64,000 nucleotides of DNA from Saccharomonospora xinjiangensis XJ-54. GTDB taxonomy: Bacteria; Actinomycetota; Actinomycetes; Mycobacteriales; Pseudonocardiaceae. A program made the position numbers and the translations under genes. Positions 25,733 through 32,637 of this stretch are shown here, in pieces. How positions within the stretch are numbered: the first letter of the stretch is position 1; the number at the start of each line of letters is the position of its first letter. The stretch spans positions 2,271,482 to 2,335,481 of the forward strand of contig NZ_JH636049.1 of assembly GCF_000258175.1 (NCBI RefSeq), written 5' to 3'. Below the pieces are notes generated by a model. It searched no databases. It saw nothing but the letters and a program-made list of their open reading frames with translations, and had not been told where the DNA came from.

Positions 25733-27001
25733 TCACGAGTCGCCGTGCTCGATCTCCCGCAGCTTGCGCCGCAGGCGAGCACGTTCGGGTTCGGTGCCTG
25801 CCAGCTCGACTGCCTTCCGGTAGGCAGCTGCGGCCTCGGCATGCCGACCCAGCCGGTGCAGCAGTTCTGCCCGTGCCATGGGGAAAGGGTGGTAGCGGTG
25901 CAGCCGGGGTTCGTCGGCCAACTCGTCGAGCAGGGCCAGACCCGCCGCCGGACCGTCGCGAAATGCCACGGCCACCGCTCGGTTCAAGGCGACGATCGGC
26001 GAGGGCGTGAGCGTGAGCAGGACGTCGTAGAGCGCCACGATCTGCGGCCAGTCGGTGGTCCCGAGGTCCGCGGCCTCGTCGTGCAGGGCGGCGATCGCGG
26101 CCTGCACCGCGTACCGGCCGGGTGTTCCGCCGACCAACGCGATGGGCACAAGGCCAAGACCTTCCGAGATCATCGCACTGTCCCACCTGCTTCTGTCCTG
26201 CTCGTCGAGCAGGACCAACTCCCCGTCCGAACCCGTTCGGGCTTCCCGACGGGCGTGGACCAGCAGCATCAGCGCGAGCAGCCCGGTCACCTCCCGCTGT
26301 GCGGGCAGCAAGCTCCGCAGAATCCGGGCAAGCCGGATCGCCTCCTCCGCAAGATCAAGCCGCTGCAACCGAGGACCGGCGCTGGCCGCGTAACCCTCGG
26401 TGAAGACCGAGTACAACACCTGAAGAACACCGGGTAGGCGGTCCGGCAGCTCACCGGCACCTGGCGTGCGGAACGGGACCCGAGCCTCGCGGATCTTCTT
26501 CTTCGCGCGCACGATCCGCTTCGCCATCGTGCTCTCCGGCACGAGGAAAGCCCGCGCGACCTCCGATGTCGTCAGCCCCGCGAGGCACCGAAGTGTCAAA
26601 GCGACTCGGTCCTCGGCCGCGAGCGCCGGATGAGAGCAGGTGAAGAACATCTGCAACCGCTCGTCCGGCAGGTCACCGTCCATGGCCGGAGCGGCGGCGG
26701 GTTCGGCCCGGTCGGCATCCACCTGCAGAATGGCCAGCCGCGCGGCCAACGCCTGGTCACGCCGCAGCCGATCGACCGCTTTGCGCCGGGCAGTGGTCAT
26801 CAGCCACGCGCCCGGCTTGGGTGGGACACCGTGCACCGGCCACTTCGCCAGCGCGGCCTCGACGGCCTCCGATGTGACCTCCTCGGCCAGATCGAGATCG
26901 CCGAAGCGACGGACGAGGGCCGCCAGCAGCCGACCGTGCTCCTCGCGGAACACCGCCTCCACAACCGGCGTCGTGCCACGGGCGGCCCGTTCGTCCCTCA
27001 C
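25733..27001 (-). CDS. ECF-family RNA polymerase sigma factor with DUF6596/TPR extension (ECF42 type)
   Basis: A 422-aa sigma factor, about twice the usual ECF length. Sigma region 2 shows VFREEHGRLLAALVRRFGDL and KPGAWLMTTARRKAVDRLRR. Region 4 shows EDRVALTLRCLAGLTTSEVA then PESTMAKRIVRAKKKI. The long C-terminus (DUF6596 with TPR-like helices such as RAELLHRLGRHAEAAAAY) replaces an anti-sigma factor in this group. It starts at GTG 27001, two bases after the stop of the DGPF/YCII gene, so the two are coupled. This pairing is characteristic of ECF42. Confidence 0.92.
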   Translation of the reverse strand: MRDERAARGTTPVVEAVFREEHGRLLAALVRRFGDLDLAEEVTSEAVEAALAKWPVHGVPPKPGAWLMTTARRKAVDRLRRDQALAARLAILQVDADRAEPAAAPAMDGDLPDERLQMFFTCSHPALAAEDRVALTLRCLAGLTTSEVARAFLVPESTMAKRIVRAKKKIREARVPFRTPGAGELPDRLPGVLQVLYSVFTEGYAASAGPRLQRLDLAEEAIRLARILRSLLPAQREVTGLLALMLLVHARREARTGSDGELVLLDEQDRSRWDSAMISEGLGLVPIALVGGTPGRYAVQAAIAALHDEAADLGTTDWPQIVALYDVLLTLTPSPIVALNRAVAVAFRDGPAAGLALLDELADEPRLHRYHPFPMARAELLHRLGRHAEAAAAYRKAVELAGTEPERARLRRKLREIEHGDS

Positions 27002-27002
27002 C

Positions 27003-27353
27003 TCAGTCTCCGAAGTCGGCGACCGGACGCACCACGACCGACCCGCCATGCCGCGCTCCGGGGCAGCGCGCGGCCCAGTCCAGCGCGACGTCCAGGTTCG
27101 GCACGTCGATGACGTAGAACCCACCCAGAATCTCGCGGGTCTCCGCGAACGGCCCGTCCGTGACGATCGGCCTTCCGTCGTCCTCGACCCGCACAGCGGT
27201 GGCGGTGACCAGGTCGGCGAGCGACTCGCCGGAGACGAAGATCCCCGCCTCCCGTACTTCCTTGTCGTAGGCGATCCAATCCCCGGCCTCACACCCTGCG
27301 GCCTCGCCGTTGTCGCCAACCGCACCGGCGTTGATCAGCAGCATGTACTTCAC
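27003..27353 (-). CDS. YCII/DGPF-domain protein
   Basis: A 116-aa dimeric alpha-beta barrel protein. MKYMLLINAG opens it, the signature TDGPFAETREILGGFYVIDV is intact, and ALDWAARCPGARHGGSVVVR ends the domain. GTG 27353 has GGGAG upstream. The gene immediately precedes the ECF42 sigma gene and is presumably its cognate partner, possibly the sensor. The actual signal is unknown. Confidence 0.9.
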   Translation of the reverse strand: MKYMLLINAGAVGDNGEAAGCEAGDWIAYDKEVREAGIFVSGESLADLVTATAVRVEDDGRPIVTDGPFAETREILGGFYVIDVPNLDVALDWAARCPGARHGGSVVVRPVADFGD

Positions 27354-27658
27354 GGTCCAACTCCCTCGGATTGCGTCGTCCAGGCACGGCAGCGTCGCCG
27401 CACAACACAACCACGAACGGCGACCCCGCCGATGGACACACCAGGGAAAAATCTTTCGCACTGTGGGACAGGCTGTGCCGCGTTCGGCTTCTGTGGCCAC
27501 CGGCGGTCGGGGCGATGTCGGCTACTCAGGACCGGGCCGGGACTCGCCTGTCACACGCGCGACCACCGCGCTCGCCCGGGATTTCCCCGCCACCGGAGCC
27601 GGTCGGACCACGGAACACTCAGAGGCCGAAATAGGGGGAGTCTCCCCAGTTCGAACAC
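27354..27658. other. Intergenic region between the YCII gene and the island
   Basis: About 305 bases with no convincing gene or RNA. It must contain the promoter of the YCII-sigma operon. It ends at the left tRNA-Ala fragment. Confidence 0.5.
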
Positions 27659-27719
27659 TGTGGAGCTGAGGGGAATCGAACCCCTGACCTCCGCCTTGCA
27701 AAAGCGGCGCTCTACCAAT
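27659..27719 (-). repeat. Left attachment repeat: 3' fragment of tRNA-Ala
   Basis: 61 bases identical to 31326-31386, covering nucleotides 15-73 of tRNA-Ala plus two bases past its 3' end. With one mismatch the match extends leftward to 27651. The acceptor 5' strand and first part of the D-arm are missing, so this copy is not a functional tRNA. Classic left boundary of an element integrated at a tRNA 3' end. Confidence 0.92.
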
Positions 27720-27868
27720 CAGGGCGGATACCGCTGGTCACGTTGGCGGTGTCTGTGTATGCCGTGACCGCTCTGCACGCTGCCGACTGTCGCGCCCACC
27801 GTGATTCCCACGGTGCTGCGCCGACTCCGACCCAGCGCACTCTCGGCTCACACCAACGCCATCGAGCA

Positions 27869-28507
27869 TCACTCCAGTGCCGTACGGTGCCATGGCAGCT
27901 CGTTATAACGCTCGACTTGCTGACGGATCGCCTCCGTCGCTCGCGCGATCAGCTCGTCACGATCATGCTTCGCTGCACCGTAGGTTCGTGACCTGCCCTC
28001 GTGCACCGTGTCCCACTTACTCCGGCTGCTCCTGCGCGTGGTCGAGCCCTGCTCATGGCTGCCAAATCCGTTCAACACCGAGTTCCATACCGGCTGGTAG
28101 CCGACACGTAGCCCGTTCTCTCCAAGATCTATGTGGACATCCGGCATCGCCAGCAGCCGAACTGAGAACTCTTCCGGTGGCAACCCACCTTCAATGATCG
28201 ACCTACGGTGCTGGTGGACGCGCGAGTGCAGCGGGCGGGTGCTGGGATTCGTCCGTCCCGTAGCGCTGTTAGTCGATCTCGACTGACCGACGTACAGCGG
28301 GATGGTGAGTCCGCTGAGGGGCCGATACAGGTCGCAGGAATCCCCCTCGTAGTAGATGGCATATAGGCCTGGCCCCTCGAAAGAAGGCATCACGGTGTCG
28401 AGGCGGACAGGCGGCTGTTCCTCAAACTGTCGGCAGATGATCCAAGTCAGATGCTCCGTAGACAACGGATCAAAGAATGCGGGTCGATACACGTCCGGCG
28501 CAGACAT
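27869..28507 (-). CDS. Type II restriction endonuclease, Eco29kI-like (GIY-YIG)
   Basis: A 212-aa nuclease, close to the 214 aa of Eco29kI. The GIY-YIG core is visible as GLYAIYYEG and PLYVGQSRS; Arg/His residues follow in LHSRVHQHRRSI, and Glu/Asn lie in LGENGLRVGYQPVWNSVLNG. Eco29kI cuts CCGCGG; the same specificity here is an inference. ATG 28507 has no ribosome site but TAATCT lies just upstream, so the mRNA may be leaderless. It lies 156 bases downstream of vsr. Confidence 0.85.
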   Translation of the reverse strand: MSAPDVYRPAFFDPLSTEHLTWIICRQFEEQPPVRLDTVMPSFEGPGLYAIYYEGDSCDLYRPLSGLTIPLYVGQSRSTNSATGRTNPSTRPLHSRVHQHRRSIIEGGLPPEEFSVRLLAMPDVHIDLGENGLRVGYQPVWNSVLNGFGSHEQGSTTRRSSRSKWDTVHEGRSRTYGAAKHDRDELIARATEAIRQQVERYNELPWHRTALE

Positions 28508-28663
28508 AACCCCGAAGATTAGAGGATCATCGGTGACCTCGATCCCACACCTGACTCGCACCGTCCGTCAGGTGACTTCCTGCGACCGACACCAGGTACC
28601 AGAGCAGTGGATTCGCCAGTAGCGAAGGCCCGCTGCAGCATCTCTGGCCTGTAGATGCGGCTG

Positions 28664-29461
28664 CTACGGTCGCTGTTTGCCGCGGAGAGTGTCCGCGATG
28701 CGACGTGCCGCATCCGCTACGTCCTCGTGCTCCCACACACGGATGACGTCCCAGCCGGCATTGCGCAGTCGTTGATCAGTGTCAGCGTCACGGCGCTTGT
28801 TGTCCTCGATCTTGGTGTTCCAGAACGAGGACGTGGCGCCGGTGGCGGGACGATGGTGCTCGGGACAACCGTGCCAGAAACATCCGTCGAGGAAGACAGC
28901 CACCTTGGCGCGTGGGAACACCACGTCGGCGGTACGTCGAACGTTCTTGACCGGGCGGGTAGCTACACGGTAGCGCAACCCGAGCGCGTGTATCGCCGAG
29001 CGCAGTGCCCGTTCCGGACGAGTATCACGGCTCCGGTTGGCTCGCATCACCGCTCGAGAGGCGGGAGTGGAAGCCCAAGACGTAGGCGCCGACGTGGCAC
29101 TCTCGCCGGTCTCTGCCGCATCTCCTCGTTGGTCGAGCAATCCCCTGGCATGGATCTGTTGCCAAGCTTGGGCGAGGTTGTCCTCACGGGTGAGAGCGTC
29201 AACCTCGCCGGCGTAGCACTCGTGAGTCTTGCCAAGGACTGACCAGCGAAGATAGGCGTAAATTCGACGACCAGATGGGAAGACGCGGAGCGCGACCGAC
29301 GCATGGCCTGTTTTTCCATCCGGCAGGTGGATCTCGCGGGCATCGCGGCCACCAGCGGCACGGTCTTGTTCCTCCGCTCGTTCCCGGCGACTGAGTCCAG
29401 GTGCGGGTTTCCACGCCGCCGCATCCGGCGGGTGGTCTCGCCAGAGCGGGTGCGATGTCAC
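28664..29461 (-). CDS. vsr: Very short patch repair endonuclease Vsr with N-terminal extension
   Basis: Nicks 5' of T:G mismatches that arise from deamination of 5-methylcytosine. The Vsr core begins near residue 139 (MRANRSRDTRPERALRS) and shows TADVVFPRAKVAVFLDGCFW, HGCPEHH and FWNTKIEDNKRRD, with the Asp/Cys/His residues expected. The first 138 residues are an additional region containing ASVALRVFPSGRRIYAYLRW and ENLAQAWQQIHARGLL, absent from E. coli Vsr. The GTG start overlaps the methyltransferase stop by four bases (GTGA), so the two are translationally coupled. Confidence 0.92.
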   Translation of the reverse strand: MTSHPLWRDHPPDAAAWKPAPGLSRRERAEEQDRAAGGRDAREIHLPDGKTGHASVALRVFPSGRRIYAYLRWSVLGKTHECYAGEVDALTREDNLAQAWQQIHARGLLDQRGDAAETGESATSAPTSWASTPASRAVMRANRSRDTRPERALRSAIHALGLRYRVATRPVKNVRRTADVVFPRAKVAVFLDGCFWHGCPEHHRPATGATSSFWNTKIEDNKRRDADTDQRLRNAGWDVIRVWEHEDVADAARRIADTLRGKQRP

Positions 29462-30708
29462 GAGCGCCGCCGAATCGTCGTTAAGTGAGGGGACAGCACG
29501 TCGGCTACCGACCGGGCGATAGCTTCACCGAGTCTGACCGGCACGGCGTTTCCGAGTTGGCGCATCTGCTCGCCGCGTGGGCCAGCCAGGAACCAGTCGT
29601 CGGGGAAGGTCATCACGCGCGCGACTTCGCGCACCGTCATGTACCGGATGGAGCCGTCGTCACGGCGCAGGACGGTCTCTCCTCCTGGTACGCCGTGCAC
29701 ACCGGCCTTCACTGTCTTGGCTGGCCGGTCCAGCAGATTCGGGGTGTGCCCAGGATATTGGCGCGCGCCGGGCCAACCGTAGTGGTGCAGGTGGTCCGGG
29801 TGCTCGACCTTGTCCCCAAGCGGTTCCCCTAACCCCTTGATGGCGTCCCGCAGCGTGAGCCACCGGTGGGTGCGCTCACCATCGTCGTTGCCTTTGGGCG
29901 CTACGGGCGTGTGACGGTAGCGCTTGGGCACCTTGTGTTCGTCCCAGTAGCTGCCGTCGGCCTGCGCTCGCAGTAGCGCGGCTTCCGAGTGCGTGGGCTG
30001 CGGGAAGTCCCAATCCTCGAGGCCGAGGTCGCGGCGAAAGGCGACAACGAAGACACGCCACCGCACCTGGGGCACTCCATAGTCCGCAGCGTTAACCATG
30101 AGGTACTTAACGTCGTAACGTTCGGTATCGTCCCCGGCGTCCTTGGCTAGCGCCTTTCGCAGCCGTTTGTCGTGATCGCGCCAGTCCTCACCGTCCACTC
30201 GCTGTTCGAACGGCGCACGCAACTCGTTGAGGATGTACTCGTAGTACGGCTTGAACGACGGCCGTAACAATCCCTTCACGTTCTCCGCGATCACCGCGCG
30301 CGGACGAGTTTCCCGCACCGTCCGGAATAGTTCAGGCCACAGATTCCGCTCGTCGTCGTAGCCCTTATGGACGCCGCCCAACGACCAGGGTTGGCACGGC
30401 ACTCCACCGGCGATCACATCGACTTGGCCGAGGTAGCACGATAGGTCCGCTTCGCGGATGTCGCCCTCAATAAGCGGCCACGGCGAGTGCAGGCCCAGAC
30501 CCTGCACTGCGGATTCGTCCCAGTCCTCCGCCCTGTTCGCGCGCAATGTCGCGCACGCCCGCTTCTCCAACTCGACAGCCAACAGATGACGGAAGCCCGC
30601 GTTGTGCATGGCCAACGCGAGCCCACCACCCCCGGTGAAGAGCTCAATGCTGGTGCCCACCTCGCGCGGGGGTCCGTCTTCGGGGAATAGGGCTGGCTGC
30701 GTAGTCAC
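29458..30708 (-). CDS. DNA (cytosine-5-)-methyltransferase
   Basis: A 416-aa modification enzyme protecting against the linked nuclease. Motif I is IELFTGGGGLALAMHNAGF, catalytic Cys105 lies in GGVPCQPWS, motif VI is AVIAENVKGLL and motif VIII is VPQVRWRVFVVAFR. The C-terminus keeps motif X (RQLGNAVPVRLGEAIARSV). GTG 30708 is chosen; TACAGT lies six bases upstream, compatible with a leaderless mRNA. A frame extension to 30813 has no supporting signal. A CCGCGG site (30721-30726) abuts that TACAGT. Confidence 0.95.
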   Translation of the reverse strand: MTTQPALFPEDGPPREVGTSIELFTGGGGLALAMHNAGFRHLLAVELEKRACATLRANRAEDWDESAVQGLGLHSPWPLIEGDIREADLSCYLGQVDVIAGGVPCQPWSLGGVHKGYDDERNLWPELFRTVRETRPRAVIAENVKGLLRPSFKPYYEYILNELRAPFEQRVDGEDWRDHDKRLRKALAKDAGDDTERYDVKYLMVNAADYGVPQVRWRVFVVAFRRDLGLEDWDFPQPTHSEAALLRAQADGSYWDEHKVPKRYRHTPVAPKGNDDGERTHRWLTLRDAIKGLGEPLGDKVEHPDHLHHYGWPGARQYPGHTPNLLDRPAKTVKAGVHGVPGGETVLRRDDGSIRYMTVREVARVMTFPDDWFLAGPRGEQMRQLGNAVPVRLGEAIARSVADVLSPHLTTIRRRS

Positions 30709-30829
30709 GCGGGGACTGTACCGCGGTCTTGGATCGAACGCACGTGCGACATGCCGAGAGCGCGGACGTATTGACAACGACTGGCGAACATGCGTCCGAT
30801 CATGGTCGTACACCTTTCAACCGCGACAG

Positions 30830-31241
30830 CGCGTGCTCGCCGAGGAGCGCGAGGGCGGCCTCAACCGCGCACATCCACTCGCCGTCGCCGAAGCCGGCGC
30901 ACATCCGGGCGTAGCGGTGTAATCACGCCGCTAGGGTCGTACGAGCGATTGAACGTAGGCTCACAGGAGAACAGGAACGCCTCGTTCGTCGGCTCGACGC
31001 CGAGCTGCCGTACAGCCGCTTCGTATCGCGGTGCTCCGCCAGCATCTCGACGGTCGCGAGATGGACGAGTAGCAGAGTGAAGATCCATTAAGCTTCATTC
31101 TCGTCGGCCGTCAACTCTGACAAGTACATCCGCTTGCGGGTCAGCGGGTCGATCCCGGCGTAGACGTTTGATCTGCGGTGAGCTTGGCTCGACGGCGGAT
31201 GAAACCTCGCGAGCGTTGGCGTCCACCCGCGGCTTGGCCAT
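30830..31241 (-). pseudogene. Degenerate tyrosine integrase
   Basis: Pieces of a site-specific integrase appear in successive frames. The N-terminal piece is MAKPRVDANAREVSS (start 31241), then in another frame VYAGIDPLTRKRMYLSE. After a large deletion come HLATVEMLAEHRD, then LGVEPTNEAFLFSCEPTFNR and SYDPSGVI, then RYARMCAGFGDGEW, each in a different frame. The catalytic HxxR/Tyr region is missing. At least three frameshifts plus deletions make it non-functional. Its location beside the intact tRNA-Ala is where the integrase of such an element belongs. Confidence 0.7.
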
Positions 31242-31325
31242 GCTCGAAGGGCACTCGCAGTCATCGTGACTGTCAAAGCTCAGAACTGGCGGCCACCGTC
31301 AGCGGCGTTTTACCTGGTCGAACAT

Positions 31326-31386
31326 TGTGGAGCTGAGGGGAATCGAACCCCTGACCTCCGCCTTGCAAAAGCGGCGCTCTACCAAT
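31326..31386 (-). repeat. Right attachment repeat within tRNA-Ala
   Basis: Exact partner of 27659-27719; it covers the 3' four-fifths of the functional tRNA-Ala. Confidence 0.92.
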
Positions 31387-31400
31387 TGAGCTACAGCCCC
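31328..31400 (-). tRNA. tRNA-Ala (anticodon TGC)
   Basis: 73-nt cloverleaf. Acceptor arms GGGGCTG/CAGCTCC, D-loop TAGCTCAATTGGTAGAGC, anticodon loop TTTGCAA with TGC, T-arm GGGGTTCGATTCCCC, discriminator A. CCA is not encoded. The intact copy reconstituted after island insertion. Confidence 0.95.
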
Positions 31401-31437
31401 GAACCGCGGGCCAGGATACCACCCGCGGGGAAAGCTC

Positions 31438-31629
31438 TCAGTTCTTGCTCGCGGCGTCCGAGCCGGCCTTCGCCGGTGCGCTGCCGTTCGGGGAGACACC
31501 GCTCGTCGGGCGCTCGGTCGGTGCGGTGGCTTCACGCCACAGGTCCGCCTCGGCCTTCGCGTCCCTGTTGCGCTTGATCAAGAAGAAAACGCCGCCCGCG
31601 ACAACCGCGAGTGCCAACAGCTTCTTCAC
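31438..31629 (-). CDS. DLW-39 family protein
   Basis: A 63-aa actinobacterial small membrane protein: hydrophobic N-terminus (KLLALAVVAGGVFFLIKR) followed by the diagnostic KAEADLWREAT and a longer-than-usual Ser/Pro/Ala tail. GTG 31629 has GAGGAGGG upstream. The family usually lies near the tRNA-Ala downstream of gyrA. Function unknown. Confidence 0.85.
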   Translation of the reverse strand: MKKLLALAVVAGGVFFLIKRNRDAKAEADLWREATAPTERPTSGVSPNGSAPAKAGSDAASKN

Positions 31630-31759
31630 GGTGAAGCCCTCCTCGACAACCTGCTGACCGTGCACCAGTGATGTTACTGCACGGCACCGAGGCGGCGTTT
31701 ACGCGGTCCACCTCACGGGTAGATCGCGCCAGAACACGGACGAAAAGGGAGGAATTGTC

Positions 31760-31993
31760 ATGGCTGGTAGCGACGACAAGCGCGAAGGCATCAAGGGTGC
31801 GGTCGAGGATCTGAAGGGCAGGGCGAAGGAAGCCGCGGGGACTTTCCTCGGCAACGACGAGATGGAACGCGAAGGCGGCGCGCAGCGGGAGAAGGGCGCG
31901 AAGCAGCAGACCGCCGCCGAGCGGCAGCAGCAGGCAGAGCAAGCGCAGCGAGAAGCGCGTGAAGCCGAGGAACGCGAACGTCGGCAACAGTAG
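31760..31993 (+). CDS. CsbD family protein
   Basis: A 77-aa hydrophilic, probably disordered stress protein. The CsbD signature is GIKGAVEDLKGRAKEAAGTF; the C-terminus is Gln/Glu/Arg rich (QQQAEQAQREAREAEERERR). ATG 31760 follows GGGAGGA. In relatives these are general-stress induced; regulation here is not visible. Confidence 0.88.
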   Translation: MAGSDDKREGIKGAVEDLKGRAKEAAGTFLGNDEMEREGGAQREKGAKQQTAAERQQQAEQAQREAREAEERERRQQ

Positions 31994-32047
31994 CGACGCA
32001 GGTCGGCGCGCCGGTCGGCTCGGCCGTTCCCTGCGGAGCACGCTCGC

Positions 32048-32464
32048 TCAGTGACGCAGGCTCGGCAGAGGCAAGCGCCCCAGAGCCCACCCGGAAATCT
32101 CTGTGAGCAGCCCCCGCCAGTGCACCCCCGGCACCGGGCCGAGCTGACCGGCGTTCGTCAACCATTGCGCGTCCCTGAGATGAATGTAGGTGACCTCACC
32201 ATGCACTTCTCCGCGATTCTGCGCCGCCCTTTTCTTGTAGAGCCCGGCTTGTTCGCGGTACACGTTCGCGATATGGAACGCCGCCTCCGATCCTTCCATT
32301 TCCACGAGAGTGGCGACCTCGTCCATCCACCGCGTCGCCGTCACGAGGTCACCGGCGATGATTCCGCCCGAAACGCTCAACGTGACTCCCATGGCGAAGT
32401 CCTCCATCTGGTTCGCGGCATCCACGAACGCCTGTAGAAGGAAGTCCGGCCGCGCCGCTCCCAT
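32048..32464 (-). CDS. GvpU-like gas-vesicle accessory family protein
   Basis: A 138-aa protein. DFLLQAFVDAANQMEDFAMG then VTLSVSGGIIAGDLVTATRW, and later EVTYIHLRDAQWLTNAGQLG and VHWRGLLTEISGWALGRL, follow the GvpU pattern of other gas-vesicle clusters. No other gvp genes are present in the window, so it is an isolated member. ATG 32464 has AGGAGG six bases upstream; a GTG three bases earlier is poorer. Function unknown in this setting. Confidence 0.65.
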   Translation of the reverse strand: MGAARPDFLLQAFVDAANQMEDFAMGVTLSVSGGIIAGDLVTATRWMDEVATLVEMEGSEAAFHIANVYREQAGLYKKRAAQNRGEVHGEVTYIHLRDAQWLTNAGQLGPVPGVHWRGLLTEISGWALGRLPLPSLRH

Positions 32465-32577
32465 CACCCACCTCCTTCGCCTCGGGACAGTCCGGGGCGG
32501 GATCGTCCCGAGGGACTACCTACCCGAGGCGGGTGGGCCTGAACGGGCAGCCGAGCAGGATCACGCCTGTGACTGAC

Positions 32578-32615
32578 GACGACGGCCCGGGACTCGCCTG
32601 AACCGGGCCGTCGTC
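32578..32615. terminator. Terminator hairpin after trpS
   Basis: 13-bp perfect stem GACGACGGCCCGG / CCGGGCCGTCGTC with a 12-base loop, immediately downstream of trpS and upstream of the GvpU-like gene. No T-run. Confidence 0.75.
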
Positions 32616-32637
32616 GCACTCGCCGCCACGGCCTGTC

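Larger units (their letters stand above)
27659..31386. mobile_element. 3.67-kb restriction-modification island at tRNA-Ala
   Basis: Bounded by the 61-bp direct repeats 27659-27719 and 31326-31386, spaced 3,667 bases apart. Contents on the minus strand are cytosine-5 methyltransferase, Vsr endonuclease, Eco29kI-like nuclease and, beside the intact tRNA, fragments of a tyrosine integrase. Its base composition is visibly less GC-rich than the flanks. The broken integrase suggests the element is now fixed. The 27720-27868 stretch holds nothing I can identify. Confidence 0.9.

Noticed and set aside
27659..27719. A second tRNA-Ala gene
   Set aside because: The 5' acceptor strand and D-arm start are missing, so it cannot fold as a tRNA; it is an attachment-site remnant.
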